From NCBI GenBank assembly GCA_009923785.1, contig RFSV01000012.1, positions 1 through 39,068 of the forward strand: 39,068 nt of DNA, read 5' to 3'. A program made the position numbers and the translations under genes. The notes under the pieces were generated by a model. That model was not told the DNA's origin, made no database searches, and was given only the letters and a program-made list of their open reading frames with translations. The DNA comes from Acidimicrobiia bacterium (GTDB lineage Bacteria; Actinomycetota; Acidimicrobiia; Acidimicrobiales; Ilumatobacteraceae). Shown piece by piece: positions 9,607-20,110 of the stretch (position 1 is the first letter of the stretch; every line of letters begins with the position of its first letter).

Positions 9607-10497
9607 CTAGGCACGTGGGTGGGTCGATGTGTACACCGACCGTAGACGCTCCTTGCTCACATGTGTGTATCTCTGGGTGGTGGCCACGTCACTGTGGCCC
9701 AGCAATTCTTGAACGATACGAAGGTCGGCCCCTCCGTCGAGAAGATGAGTGGCGAAAGTGTGCCGCAGCGCGTGCGGATGCGTGGGAGACGGGCTTCGTT
9801 CGTCGACGATCCGACGAACGTCGCGAGTTCCCATCCGTCGACCTCTCCCGTTGAGAAACAATGCGGTTCCCGAACCGTCGTCGGCAACTTCTGGTCGGCT
9901 CTTCATCCAGGTTCTCACCGCGTCGATCGATGCCTTGGTCATGGGGACACGACGCTCTTTGCCACCTTTGCCCCATACCGTGACCACCCCTCGTCGGAGA
10001 TCGACTCCGTCGATGTCGAGTCCGCACAGTTCGCCGACTCGCAAGCCACTCCCGTAGAGCAGCTCGAGAGCGGCGTCGTCACGTCGACGCCGCCACAGCG
10101 GGGTGTCGGGCGCAACCTCGTCGGGTTCGAGCATGTCGCGCAGTTCACCTCCATCGAGAACTCGAGGCAGACGACCCTCGCCGGCGGGCGCCTTCAATCC
10201 TCGCGACGGATCGACGTCGATCAGTCCGGTACGGCGCGCCCAACCGAAATAGCGACGAAGGGCCGAGGCCTTGCGGGCGATCGAACGCTTGGCGTATCCC
10301 TCGGCCCCGAGTCGGGCGAGATGGCGACGTAGGTGAAGTCGATCGACGTCCACCGGTCGATCAATCCCGTCGTCGGCCACGAAGTCGACGAAGCCGAGGA
10401 CGTCTCTTCGATAAGCATCGACGGTGTTGCCGGACGCGCGTGTCAACGATGCGACGAATTCGTCGACATTCCACTCGCTCGTTCGCCCGGCAACCAC
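9607..10497 (-). CDS. xerC: Tyrosine recombinase XerC/XerD type
   Basis: Site-specific recombinase, probably for chromosome dimer resolution. The core-binding domain starts WNVDEFVASLTRASGNTVDAYRRD; the catalytic domain shows the first Arg in GSGLRVGELCGL, HxxR in HALRHTFATHLL, a His in LLGHSDVATTQ and the nucleophile Tyr in QRYTHV. I chose the GTG at 10497 (296 residues, normal length) because a TACTGT -10-like box lies 6 bp upstream, and because the longer open frame to 10599 would overlap dprA. No Shine-Dalgarno is present. The housekeeping context argues against an integrase of a mobile element. Confidence 0.9.
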   Translation of the reverse strand: MVAGRTSEWNVDEFVASLTRASGNTVDAYRRDVLGFVDFVADDGIDRPVDVDRLHLRRHLARLGAEGYAKRSIARKASALRRYFGWARRTGLIDVDPSRGLKAPAGEGRLPRVLDGGELRDMLEPDEVAPDTPLWRRRRDDAALELLYGSGLRVGELCGLDIDGVDLRRGVVTVWGKGGKERRVPMTKASIDAVRTWMKSRPEVADDGSGTALFLNGRGRRMGTRDVRRIVDERSPSPTHPHALRHTFATHLLDGGADLRIVQELLGHSDVATTQRYTHVSKERLRSVYTSTHPRA

Positions 10498-10544
10498 ATG
10501 GTCACAGTACCGACATCGTCGATCCGATTCGGATCGACCCTCGT

Positions 10545-11681
10545 TCAGACAGCTGCGATTCGCTCGAACCAACCACTCGTGTGTCGGAGCCATCCCCACG
10601 ATTCGAGACGCCCGAGACTGAGGGCCACGTCACCGAGAGTGTGAGGGGGGCACGCCTGCACCACCTGATCGAGATCGAGTGGTGACATATCGAAGACGGC
10701 GAGCACTTCGGCATCGACACCACGGGGTGTCACGCGAAGGTCGCGTACGCAGTGCGCCATTCCGATCGATTCGAGTCCGAGCACGGCCAACACGTCGTCG
10801 GCCGAGGTGGCGACCAGAGCTCCGTCGCGCAACAACTGATTCGTGCCGTCACTGGCGCGAGTGGTGGTGGCACCGGGCACCGCCATCACCGGAACATCTC
10901 GCTTCAGGGCTTCGTCGACCGTGATCATCGAACCTCCTGACTCCCGCGATTCGACCACCACGACGACGTGCGCCAAAGCAGCGATGATCCGGTTGCGCAA
11001 CGGAAAGCGAAAACGATCTGGCGGCGTGCCTGGCGGCGACTCACTGATCACGATGCCTGCATCGGCGACCGCTCTCCAGAGTCCACCGTTGGCCCGCGGG
11101 TACACCACGTCGAGCCCGGAAGCGACGACACCGATCGGCGCCCCTCGGCCGTCAGTTCCTACCTGCAGAGCGGCGAGGGCCCCACGATGTGCGGCGGCGT
11201 CGATACCGAGCGCGAGTCCGGACACGACGTCGACTCCGGCAGCGGTCAGATCGCGGCCGAGTCCACTGGCCACCGATCGCCCGTACTCCGTGGCGTGTCG
11301 GGTGCCGACCACCGCCACTCCGAATCTTCCAAGACGATGGATCTCGCCGCGCACGAAGAGCGCCGGTGGTGGGTCACGGTCGGCCCGTAGTCGTTCGGGA
11401 TAGCGATCGTCGTGAATAGAGACCACGAAGGTGTCAGCCAACTCGTGGACGATGTTCGTGTCGGATCGACGACCGATGTCGGCGGCAAGCTCGGCTTTCC
11501 ACACCGCGGCGAACTCGTCGAACGACCGACCGATTCGTCCGCCGAGGATCGACGTCACGATGTCGCCCGGTCGATCATGTTGCATCAGCGACAACAATCG
11601 ACGAGATCCAAGGGCGGGAAGTCCGAGGAGACGCACGACGGCTATGTGGTCGTCGGAATGCTGGACCATGTGGCAATTCAC
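10545..11681 (-). CDS. dprA: DNA processing protein DprA/Smf
   Basis: Loads RecA on incoming single-stranded DNA in transformation. The Rossmann-like core is clear: FGVAVVGTRHATEYGR, VVSGLALGIDAAAHRGAL, GVVASGLDVVYPRAN, ISESPPGTPP, FPLRNRIIAALA and ESGGSMITVDEAL. A C-terminal winged-helix-like segment follows (about residues 310-378). Total 378 residues. The GTG start overlaps the comM stop (GTGA); an ATG four codons later is an alternative. dprA beside comM/yifB is a widespread pair. Confidence 0.94.
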   Translation of the reverse strand: MNCHMVQHSDDHIAVVRLLGLPALGSRRLLSLMQHDRPGDIVTSILGGRIGRSFDEFAAVWKAELAADIGRRSDTNIVHELADTFVVSIHDDRYPERLRADRDPPPALFVRGEIHRLGRFGVAVVGTRHATEYGRSVASGLGRDLTAAGVDVVSGLALGIDAAAHRGALAALQVGTDGRGAPIGVVASGLDVVYPRANGGLWRAVADAGIVISESPPGTPPDRFRFPLRNRIIAALAHVVVVVESRESGGSMITVDEALKRDVPVMAVPGATTTRASDGTNQLLRDGALVATSADDVLAVLGLESIGMAHCVRDLRVTPRGVDAEVLAVFDMSPLDLDQVVQACPPHTLGDVALSLGRLESWGWLRHTSGWFERIAAV

Positions 11682-13201
11682 CGATTCCGATGTGGCGCGA
11701 TTCGTGCTCGCAGAGCCAGCGCGGCAGCCACATGTTCGTCGCCGACGGTTTCGTGGGCGCCGTCACGATCGGCCAATGTTCGAGCCACTCGTCGAATGCG
11801 GTGCAAACCCCGACCGGTGAGACGCCCAGTTTCGAGTTCGCGTCGAAGAAGCACCATCGCCGGATTCGTCACCGGCGCATGCCGGTCGAGATCGGCCCCC
11901 GTCAATCGTCCGTTCAGGACACCTTGCCGTTCGAGGGCCACGTGCCTGACCTTGCGAACCCGATCGTGAACGACTGCTGTGCATTCGCCGTTCTCGCCAC
12001 CGAGTAGTTCGTCGGCGCCAGGTCGATGGGTCACCACACGAACGTCGAAGCGATCGAGAAGAGGCCCAGAAAAGCGTCGTCGATACTTCGCCAACGCGGT
12101 CTCGTCGCACTCACACGAACCCGGAGGCCCTCCACCGCACGGACACGGGTTGGTCGCCCCCACCAACGTGAAACGAGCCGGCAGCGTGGCCGTCGCGTGC
12201 GCACGACTGAGTCGCACCACGCCTTCCTCCAACGGTTGACGCAACGCGTCGAGGGCTGACGGAGCGAACTCGCCAAGTTCGTCGAGGAACAGCACACCAC
12301 CGTGGGCGAGGCTCACCTCCCCCGGCCGTAGCGCCGAACTTCCACCGCCCACCATGGCCACGAGACTCATCGAATGATGGGGCATGCGAATGGGCGGAAC
12401 GGTGACCAGTCCGGCAGTCGGTAGTGGCTCACCCGCCGCTGATCTGATCATCGTTGCATCGAGCGATTCATCGGCATCGAGACGAGGCAGCAGCCCTGGC
12501 AATCGTTGAGCCAGCATCGTCTTGCCTGAACCGGGTGGGCCGACGAGAAGAAGATGATGTCCCCCGGCTGCCGCCAACTCGAGTCCGAGTCGGGCCGCAC
12601 CTTGACCGCGGACGTCGGACAGATCAGGAACGATCTCGGCGGAGGTGTCCGGTCGTGGATCGGGGGCCTCGGGCCATGACAGCTCACCGCTCAGATGCAT
12701 CACCAGACTTCGCAGATCGCGAGCCACTCGGACGTGGCGGGGATCTACCAGTCGGCATTCGTCGTAGTTCTCCTCGGCCACCACGATCACGTGATCGCGA
12801 CGACTCATCGCCATCGGCGCCACACCCACGACGGGTCGGAGGCGGCCATCGAGAGCCAACTCGGCGACGAATGCGTGAGACTCGAGTTCGCGTGTGATGT
12901 CGACATCGATCTGATCATCGGCCGCCAAGATCGCCAGAGCGATTGCCACGTCGAGGCCACTTCCCACCTTGCGCGACGTCGAGGGGGCGAGATTGATCGT
13001 CACTCGACGATTCGGCCACGCAAAACCCGACGATATGAGAGCCGATCGAACACGATCTCGCGCTTCGCGGCACACCTCGTCGGGACGCCCGAGGATCGTG
13101 AACCCCGGCAGTCCCGACGAGACGTGGCATTCGACGACGACGGGCGCCCCGTGGGTCCCGATCACACTGGCAGTTCGAACATTGGCGAGCACGCAAACCA
13201 T
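11678..13201 (-). CDS. comM: YifB/ComM family AAA+ ATPase (Mg-chelatase-like)
   Basis: Family members are AAA+ helicases; ComM promotes branch migration during natural transformation. The N-terminal LON-substrate-binding-like half reads HVSSGLPGFTILGRPDEVCREARDRV and TINLAPSTSRKVGSGLDVAIAL. Walker A GPPGSGKT is at residues 221-228, Walker B GVLFLDE near 302-308. A four-Cys insert (NPCPCGGGPPGSCECD) precedes YRRRFSGPLLDRFDV. 507 residues is full length. The ATG at 13201 is the first gene of the comM-dprA pair; no clear promoter is seen. Confidence 0.95.
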   Translation of the reverse strand: MVCVLANVRTASVIGTHGAPVVVECHVSSGLPGFTILGRPDEVCREARDRVRSALISSGFAWPNRRVTINLAPSTSRKVGSGLDVAIALAILAADDQIDVDITRELESHAFVAELALDGRLRPVVGVAPMAMSRRDHVIVVAEENYDECRLVDPRHVRVARDLRSLVMHLSGELSWPEAPDPRPDTSAEIVPDLSDVRGQGAARLGLELAAAGGHHLLLVGPPGSGKTMLAQRLPGLLPRLDADESLDATMIRSAAGEPLPTAGLVTVPPIRMPHHSMSLVAMVGGGSSALRPGEVSLAHGGVLFLDELGEFAPSALDALRQPLEEGVVRLSRAHATATLPARFTLVGATNPCPCGGGPPGSCECDETALAKYRRRFSGPLLDRFDVRVVTHRPGADELLGGENGECTAVVHDRVRKVRHVALERQGVLNGRLTGADLDRHAPVTNPAMVLLRRELETGRLTGRGLHRIRRVARTLADRDGAHETVGDEHVAAALALRARIAPHRNR

Positions 13202-13255
13202 GTGGGCACCGGGGATGACGCCACGGCGTCGGGTCGAGATGCGAAACTCCGAGCT

Positions 13256-13759
13256 GTGTTCCGAACGAGTCGATCAACTCTGCGTCCGCGTCATGCGCTC
13301 GCCCTCGGAGTGATCCTGATCACAACAGCGCTCGGTGCCGTCGCGTGTTCAGATCCCGATCGGAGCGCGTCACGATTCTGCGGTGAACTGGCAGTCGATC
13401 TGCCGTTGCTCGGTGGACCGTTCGCCGACGGCGGTGACGTCGATGACCTGGTCGATCGCTACGAGCGACTCGATCGCATCACTCCTTTGGCCATCGACGA
13501 CGAGTGGCATGCGCTCACGGAATTGGTTCGGCTCGCATCCGAGGTCGACGTCGCCGACCCTGAGTCACGCCAGCAACTCGCCGACACCGCCTACAAGACC
13601 GAGCGATCGGCCCGCGATGTAGCGATCTGGGTCGAGACCACGTGTGGTCTGGCCATGCCCGACGTCGTAGGCGTCGAAGGAAGTGTCCCGGTGAACATCC
13701 CCACCACCATGGCGACCCTCCCGCCCATGTCGGACGCGCCGGTCACCTCGACTCCGTGA
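13256..13759 (+). CDS. Small secreted lipoprotein of unknown function
   Basis: Read from the GTG at 13256 the product is 167 residues with a basic N-terminus, a hydrophobic core (HALALGVILITTALG) and a lipobox GAVAC, so Cys is lipidated after signal peptide cleavage. The mature part is acidic and mostly helical (DLVDRYERLDRI, ELVRLASEVDVADPES), has two further Cys (FCGEL and TTCGLA) and a Pro/Thr-rich C-terminus. No family recognised. The frame stays open far upstream, but that part lies antisense to comM. GAAACT 7 bp before the GTG is a weak -10 candidate for a leaderless start. It is divergent from comM and convergent with clpP. Confidence 0.75.
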   Translation: MFRTSRSTLRPRHALALGVILITTALGAVACSDPDRSASRFCGELAVDLPLLGGPFADGGDVDDLVDRYERLDRITPLAIDDEWHALTELVRLASEVDVADPESRQQLADTAYKTERSARDVAIWVETTCGLAMPDVVGVEGSVPVNIPTTMATLPPMSDAPVTSTP

Positions 13760-13799
13760 CGTGGACTTTGCGACGTCGACTTCGTGACGTCGACTTCAT
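13758..13799. repeat. Three tandem 14-bp repeats between convergent genes
   Basis: The units are GACGTGGACTTTGC, GACGTCGACTTCGT and GACGTCGACTTCAT at 13758, 13772 and 13786. Flanking 14-bp stretches on both sides are weakly similar. The first unit begins inside the lipoprotein stop codon. There are 60 bp between the lipoprotein and clpP stops, most of it this repeat. Confidence 0.7.
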
Positions 13800-13819
13800 G
13801 ATGCCGATCTGACCGGACT

Positions 13820-14431
13820 TCAGACGATCTCGCCGCGCTTCAAGATCACCTTGTCGACCAGGCCATAGGCCTTGGCCTCTTCGGCAGTGAACCAGCGGTC
13901 GCGCTCGGCGTCGGCCTGGATCTTCTCGAGAGGCTGGCCCGAGTGCAGAGCCGTGAGTTCGGCCATTCGTCGCTTGGTGTAGGTGATCTGCTCGACCTGA
14001 ATTGCGATATCGGCGGCCTGACCGCGTAGACCGGCGAGCGGCTGGTGCATCATGATGCGCGCATTCGGCAGCGTGTAACGCTTACCGGCAGCACCGGAAG
14101 TGAGGAGGAACTGCCCCATCGAGGCAGCGAGCCCCATGCAGACGGTGGCCACGTCGCAACTAACGAATTGCATGGTGTCGTAAATCGCCATGCCGGCCGT
14201 GACCGATCCGCCGGGGCTGTTGATGTAGAGCCAGATGTCGGCATCGGCGTCCTCGCCTTCCAGATACAGCAACTGAGCGCAGATCTGATTGGCGATGTCG
14301 TCGTTCACGTCGGTGCCGAGCATGACGACTCGATTTTTCAACAACCGGGTGAAGATGTCGGGACGACCACCACCGTCTCCGGTCTCGAGGGCATGAATTC
14401 CAGACGGGAAGGCGGGCTGCGACGAAGTCAT
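13820..14431 (-). CDS. clpP: ATP-dependent Clp protease proteolytic subunit
   Basis: Serine peptidase that degrades unfolded proteins with a Clp ATPase. The catalytic triad is visible: Ser104 in GLAASMGQ, His129 in MMHQPL and Asp178 in AERDRWF. The oligomer and substrate blocks [20 protein letters not shown] are intact. 203 residues, normal length. It stands alone here: no second clpP, clpX or tig is adjacent, unlike the usual actinobacterial clpP1-clpP2. Its ATG at 14431 lacks a Shine-Dalgarno but has TAGCCT exactly 7 bp upstream, suggesting a leaderless transcript. It is divergent from the carbonic anhydrase gene. Confidence 0.96.
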   Translation of the reverse strand: MTSSQPAFPSGIHALETGDGGGRPDIFTRLLKNRVVMLGTDVNDDIANQICAQLLYLEGEDADADIWLYINSPGGSVTAGMAIYDTMQFVSCDVATVCMGLAASMGQFLLTSGAAGKRYTLPNARIMMHQPLAGLRGQAADIAIQVEQITYTKRRMAELTALHSGQPLEKIQADAERDRWFTAEEAKAYGLVDKVILKRGEIV

Positions 14432-14438
14432 GATGTGA

Positions 14439-14444
14439 AGGCTA
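14439..14444 (-). promoter_or_regulatory. -10 element of clpP, leaderless type
   Basis: On the minus strand TAGCCT lies 7 bases before the clpP ATG. The same hexamer at the same distance precedes mec. No -35 consensus is evident 17 bp further upstream. Confidence 0.5.
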
Positions 14445-14482
14445 TCTCTCGATGTGCGGACTCTGTGAGGCAGAATGGCCCG

Positions 14483-14998
14483 GTGAGCGCTCCGACCCCC
14501 TTCGTTCCCAGCACCGACGAGTTACTCGCCAACAATCGTGCCTACGCCGCCGAATTCTCCGATCACGACCTGGCACTGGCGCCCCGACGCCATCTGGCGG
14601 TGGTGGCCTGCATGGACAGCCGAATGGACATCTTCGAGATGCTCGGCCTGCGTCACGGAGACGCGCACGTCATCCGCAACGCCGGTGGTGTCGTGACCGA
14701 CGACGTCGTTCGTTCGCTCGTGTTGTCGCAGCGTCTACTCGGAACCCGGGAGATACTGCTGATCCATCACACCGATTGCGGTCTTCAGAAGGTGACCGAA
14801 GATCAGTTCAAACGCGAACTCGAAGCCGAATGCGGCGTCAAGCCGGGATGGGCGATCGAATCTTTCCTCGATCCATACGAAGACGTCCGACAGAGCATCA
14901 GCCGACTCGTCCTCAGCCCGTTCATCACTTTCAAGGAGCACATCCGCGGATTCGTCTACGAGGTGAACGCCGGAACGCTCAACGAAGTCACCGTCTGA
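14483..14998 (+). CDS. Beta-class carbonic anhydrase
   Basis: Interconverts CO2 and bicarbonate with a zinc site. The ligand motifs are present: Cys43-x-Asp45-x-Arg47 in CMDSRMD and His96-x2-Cys99 in HHTDCG. 171 residues, similar to the small actinobacterial beta-carbonic anhydrases. The start is the GTG at 14483. An ATG just upstream is out of frame, and CAGAAT lies 6 bp before the GTG as a weak -10 candidate. It is divergent from clpP with 51 bp between start codons and convergent with the PLP-enzyme operon, 5 bp between stops. Confidence 0.92.
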   Translation: MSAPTPFVPSTDELLANNRAYAAEFSDHDLALAPRRHLAVVACMDSRMDIFEMLGLRHGDAHVIRNAGGVVTDDVVRSLVLSQRLLGTREILLIHHTDCGLQKVTEDQFKRELEAECGVKPGWAIESFLDPYEDVRQSISRLVLSPFITFKEHIRGFVYEVNAGTLNEVTV

Positions 14999-15003
14999 AG
15001 TCT

Positions 15004-16314
15004 CTAGCGTCGAACGACCCCCGAGGCCACGACCAAAACGTCGCCGCCGCGAAGAGTGCCCGCATCGATCTCGGTGACGAGTCCGGCCACTCCTGCGGTT
15101 CCTGTGGGGCTCGCCTCCACCCCCGTTGAACGGGGCACGAGTTCGGCGGCTCGACGGACGACGTCTTCGGGTGCGACGACGACTCGGCCACCTGTCCGCT
15201 CGATTTCCCGAAGGTCGACCACCCAGTCGTAGGTTTCGTCGTCGAGGATTCCGTCGGCAAGCGACGCCGGTTCGTGTTCCCACGGCCACATGTAGTGCGT
15301 CCAGTCGGCGGCCAGATCACGCGCCTCTGTCGACGATTCTCGGTACCTCGTCCAGGCCCGCGACAACGGCGCGCATCCCTCGGTCTGAACGGCTACGAGT
15401 GGCGCCGACACTCCGCCCTCACCGAGACCGCGCGACAGCGATGCCGCAAAGGCTCCCCCGCCCACTTGAACGTAGACCGCGTCGAGGTGATCGACACCTG
15501 CCGCGAGGAGTTGTTCGGCGATCTCCCACCCGATGGTGCGTCCACCGTCGAGACACAAGGAGTTCTCGGGGCCCTGCACGCTGAAAGGAACGGCTCCACT
15601 GGCCACCGCCTCGCGAAAGCGCAGCACTGTCGGATCTCCGGGTGGGTCGGATTCGCGACGCGGGCAACGATGAACTCGAGCCCCGAGATGGTCGAGGGTG
15701 TCGACCACGATTCCACCTGCCCATTCGGGAATGAACACGTCGATCGGCCAGTCGGCCGCCGCCGCGAGCGTCGACGCAGCAATGGCCGCATTGCCGCACG
15801 ACGAGATGGCGAGGGGTGGCCGGGACTCGTCGTCGCCCCAGGGAACCCGGCCCGTGCGTTCGGCGATCACGAGATGCAGGAGAATTCCGAACAGGTGTCG
15901 CGCCTTGTGGCTGCCAGCTACGTTGTGCGTCTCGTCTTTGACCCAGACGTTCCCCGTGAAGCCGAGTGCGTCGGAGAGATCGGTCGACACTGCGAGAGGT
16001 GTCGACCGAAAGCCGGTACCGGCCACGCTCGCCACCCGATCGTCGAGTTCCCGAACGATCGACAACGTCTCGCTGTCGTCGAGACCTTGCGCCCGAGCGA
16101 ATCGCGACACGGCCAGTCGGTCGAAATAACGCACGAAGGGATTGGGGTCCTCGACGAAGATTTTCTGACCGAGGTTCTCTCGATCGTCCGTCGGAGCATT
16201 CGACGATTCGATCACCAGGACGTGATGTCGATCGCCCGACTCGTACGGGCAACGCCACGGCATAGTGGTGTCGATCGACACCACATGACCGCACGTTGCG
16301 CACCGGAGGTGCAT
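15004..16314 (-). CDS. Threonine-synthase-like PLP enzyme with N-terminal zinc ribbon
   Basis: PLP-dependent fold-type II enzyme of 436 residues. An N-terminal ribbon has Cys5, Cys8 and Cys22 (CATCG and RCPY), with a fourth ligand perhaps from His30/31. The PLP lysine is probably Lys137 in AGSHKARH; true threonine synthases read GSFKDR here. Other fold-II blocks are SSCGNAAIAAS (phosphate-binding loop region) and QVGGGAFAAS (glycine loop). The C-terminal TGTAGVAGL is also family-like. The substrate is not predictable; threonine synthase, cysteate synthase and a diaminopropionate-type lyase are all possible relatives. It follows the next PLP gene by one base (TGA, C, ATG), so they are one operon. 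Confidence 0.8.
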   Translation of the reverse strand: MHLRCATCGHVVSIDTTMPWRCPYESGDRHHVLVIESSNAPTDDRENLGQKIFVEDPNPFVRYFDRLAVSRFARAQGLDDSETLSIVRELDDRVASVAGTGFRSTPLAVSTDLSDALGFTGNVWVKDETHNVAGSHKARHLFGILLHLVIAERTGRVPWGDDESRPPLAISSCGNAAIAASTLAAAADWPIDVFIPEWAGGIVVDTLDHLGARVHRCPRRESDPPGDPTVLRFREAVASGAVPFSVQGPENSLCLDGGRTIGWEIAEQLLAAGVDHLDAVYVQVGGGAFAASLSRGLGEGGVSAPLVAVQTEGCAPLSRAWTRYRESSTEARDLAADWTHYMWPWEHEPASLADGILDDETYDWVVDLREIERTGGRVVVAPEDVVRRAAELVPRSTGVEASPTGTAGVAGLVTEIDAGTLRGGDVLVVASGVVRR

Positions 16315-16315
16315 G

Positions 16316-17863
<1,548 letters not shown>

Positions 17864-17864
17864 C

Positions 17865-17879
17865 TTGACAGTTTGTCAA
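17865..17879. promoter_or_regulatory. Palindromic operator candidate TTGACA-GTT-TGTCAA
   Basis: A perfect 6-bp inverted repeat with a 3-bp centre (TTGACAGTTTGTCAA) begins one base upstream of the GTG of the 515-residue PLP enzyme and lies 57 bp before tRNA-Leu. It would block initiation at that operon if bound by a dimeric repressor. TTGACA could also act as a -35 for the plus strand, but no good -10 sits 16-18 bp downstream. Confidence 0.45.
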
Positions 17880-17935
17880 AGTTTCCTGGTCACGACACCC
17901 TTATCATCAAGGTGCGGGTGGAAAACACCCGTCAC

Positions 17936-18020
17936 GCGGGCGTGGCGAAACTGGCAGACGCGCAGGATTTAGGTTCCTGTCCCGAAAGGGGTGTGGGTTC
18001 AAGTCCCTCCGCCCGCACCA
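17936..18020 (+). tRNA. tRNA-Leu (anticodon UAG)
   Basis: Acceptor arms GCGGGCG and CGCCCGC pair fully, followed by discriminator A and an encoded CCA (18018-18020). The anticodon stem CAGGA/TCCTG encloses TTTAGGT, giving anticodon TAG. A class II long variable arm (TCCCGAAAGGGG) and the T-arm GGGTTCAAGTCCC are present. A TATCAT at 17902-17907 may be the -10 box. Confidence 0.95.
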
Positions 18021-18035
18021 GAACCCTCTCGAACG

Positions 18036-19004
18036 ATGACCCTGACGCCGCTCTCCGAGTCCGAGATTCCCCACGTCGTCGACCTCATCAACAGGTGCAA
18101 CGTGCTCGACGGACCGAACATCAGGGTCGACGTCGAGGAACTCCGCCAAGAGTTGGACTCGAGCCTCACAGAGACGAGTCGTGACGTCCGGGTCGCCCGG
18201 CTCGATACCGGCCGGATCGTTGGCATCGTGTGGACTCTGCACCTTCCGTCGGCAACGGCGCCACAACGCTGCGACATCGAGGGGTACGTCGACATCGAAC
18301 TACGCGGACGAGGGCTTGGTCGCGAACTCATGTCGTGGGGCATCGACCATGCGCGCGAACTTCTGACCTCTGCGGATTCGCGCGCCGGCCACCCGGAGCG
18401 AGCGATTCGGGCGTCTCGGTCCTCCACCAATGCGACCGCGGCCCGACTTCACCACGAGATGGGTTTCGTCGACGTTCGTTGGTTCGACGATTTGCAGCGG
18501 CCGCTCGACGGCCTTCCCGACCTCGTGATTCCGTCCGGAGTCACGATCGAACCATGGCCCACCGAACCGGCACACCTACTCGCCGCCCTCGAGGTGAAGA
18601 ACCGTGCGTTCACTGATCACTGGGGATCGGTCCCCACCACACCGGACGGTTGGCAGGAGATGATGTACGGGTACGGCGCCCGACCCGACCTCTCCGCCGT
18701 CGCGTGTGATGCAACCTCGGGTGAGATCGTCGCCGTTCTGCTCGCGCGGCGATACCCCGCCGACGACGAGATCCGCGGCCATCGCGAAGCGTGGATCAGC
18801 ACGCTCGGCACTCTCGCCTCGCACCGCGGACGCGGTATCGCGTCGGCCCTCGTCGCTCACGCCATGCACCGATTTCGCGACGCCGGACTCACGCACGCCA
18901 TGATCGGTGTCGATGCCGACAACCCTTCGGGAGCCCATCGCATCTACCGAGGCCTCGGATTCGTCGATCATGTTCGGATCGTCACGAGCGAGATCGTTCT
19001 CTGA
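18036..19004 (+). CDS. Tandem GNAT acetyltransferase
   Basis: 322 residues with two GNAT domains. Each has the acetyl-CoA pyrophosphate loop: RGRGLGREL at about residues 95-105 and RGRGIASAL near 270. The second ends with the typical N-x-x-A-x-x-x-Y-x-x-x-G-F pattern (NPSGAHRIYRGLGF), and the first with ATAARLHHEMGF. Tandem GNATs include mycothiol synthase MshD, but I see nothing that fixes the substrate. The ATG at 18036 is 15 bp after the tRNA, with no Shine-Dalgarno, so read-through from the tRNA promoter is possible. The next gene follows after 12 bp. Confidence 0.85.
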   Translation: MTLTPLSESEIPHVVDLINRCNVLDGPNIRVDVEELRQELDSSLTETSRDVRVARLDTGRIVGIVWTLHLPSATAPQRCDIEGYVDIELRGRGLGRELMSWGIDHARELLTSADSRAGHPERAIRASRSSTNATAARLHHEMGFVDVRWFDDLQRPLDGLPDLVIPSGVTIEPWPTEPAHLLAALEVKNRAFTDHWGSVPTTPDGWQEMMYGYGARPDLSAVACDATSGEIVAVLLARRYPADDEIRGHREAWISTLGTLASHRGRGIASALVAHAMHRFRDAGLTHAMIGVDADNPSGAHRIYRGLGFVDHVRIVTSEIVL

Positions 19005-19016
19005 AAGACTTGCGAC

Positions 19017-20108
19017 GTGAGACTGGGCGATCTCCCCACACCTGCGCTGGTCGTCGATGCCGGAGTCTTCGATCACAATCTGGCCACCATGTCGACGACG
19101 CGGCCAGGGGCCACCTTGCGTCCGCACGTGAAAGCCCACAAGTGCACATCGCTCGCCGCCCGCCAAGTGGCGATGGGGCATCACACGTTCACCTGCGCCA
19201 CTCCACGCGAAGTAGTGGGCATGATCAACGCTGGCGTGGGCACCGAGGTGTTGCTCGCCAACGAGACTCTCGACCAGTCACGTCTGCGCTACATGAGCGA
19301 CGCTCAACGTCGATCAGGAGCCACCGTGATCGTTGCCGTCGATTCGACCGAGACGATCGATGCCGCCGCATCGTCAGGAATCACCGACGTACTCGTCGAC
19401 GTGAACGTCGGGCTTCCTCGATGTGGTTGTGCACCGGACGCTGCAACCGGTTTGGCACAACACGCGAGATCACTCGGCATGGTCGTACGCGGAGTCATGG
19501 GTTACGAGGGCCACCTGATGGCCGTACCGGATCGGGAGTCTCAACTCGCCAAAGTTCTCGAGTCGATGACGACTCTCGTCGACACGTTCGACAGAGTCGT
19601 TGAGGCACTCGATCACGATCCTCGCTGCACCATCGTGTCGGCCGGCGGAACCGGCACCTTCGACCTGTACGACACCGAACATCCCGTTCTCTCTCGCGTG
19701 AACGAAGTTCAGGCCGGCAGTTACGCGCTCATGGACACCCACTACGGCGCGCTCGATCTTCCCTTCGAACAGGCCCTCTTCGTTGTTGGCACCCTGATTT
19801 CGTCGACGGGAGACCAAGGTTCTCCGGGATCGTGGAGCGTGATCGACGTCGGACTCAAGTCACTCGGCATGGACCACGGCAACCCGAACATCGACGGAGC
19901 GTCCGTCTGGTTCTGCAGCGACGAACACACAACTCTCGCTTTCGATGACCGTGCACGACCCACCCTCGGTTCGAGGGTATTGGTGCGTCCGGCGCACGTC
20001 GATCCGACGGTGGCGCTGCACGAGGCGATGTATCTCGTCGACGACGTGAACCTTGGCGCCGATGCGTCAGTTCTCGAGACCTGGCCGGTCGACCTACGCG
20101 GCTGGTAG
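19017..20108 (+). CDS. D-threonine aldolase / DSD1-family PLP enzyme
   Basis: Fold-type III (alanine-racemase-like) protein of 363 residues. The N-terminal barrel begins DLPTPALVVDAGVFDHNL, with PLP lysine Lys39 in LRPHVKAHK. The C-terminal metal site reads PAHVDPTVALHE; His327 and Asp329 form the H-x-D pair known for D-threonine aldolases, where eukaryotic-type D-serine dehydratases have H-x-C. Expected reaction: cleavage of D-3-hydroxy-amino acids to glycine plus aldehyde. GTG start 12 bp after the GNAT gene, so likely co-transcribed. It is convergent with rdgB, 2 bp between stops. Confidence 0.88.
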   Translation: MRLGDLPTPALVVDAGVFDHNLATMSTTRPGATLRPHVKAHKCTSLAARQVAMGHHTFTCATPREVVGMINAGVGTEVLLANETLDQSRLRYMSDAQRRSGATVIVAVDSTETIDAAASSGITDVLVDVNVGLPRCGCAPDAATGLAQHARSLGMVVRGVMGYEGHLMAVPDRESQLAKVLESMTTLVDTFDRVVEALDHDPRCTIVSAGGTGTFDLYDTEHPVLSRVNEVQAGSYALMDTHYGALDLPFEQALFVVGTLISSTGDQGSPGSWSVIDVGLKSLGMDHGNPNIDGASVWFCSDEHTTLAFDDRARPTLGSRVLVRPAHVDPTVALHEAMYLVDDVNLGADASVLETWPVDLRGW

Positions 20109-20110
20109 TT

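Noticed and set aside
9607-10497. Tyrosine recombinase as part of a mobile element
   Set aside because: Size, motifs and position between dprA and whiG fit chromosomal XerC; no att sites or cargo are visible.
12695-13255. Long open frame upstream of, and in frame with, the small lipoprotein
   Set aside because: It is antisense to comM, gives no recognisable protein, and would bury the signal peptide of the lipoprotein in the middle of the product.
17865-17893. TTGACA at 17865 as -35 of the tRNA-Leu promoter
   Set aside because: No -10-like hexamer occurs 16-18 bp downstream; TATCAT at 17902 is too far. The palindrome explanation fits better.
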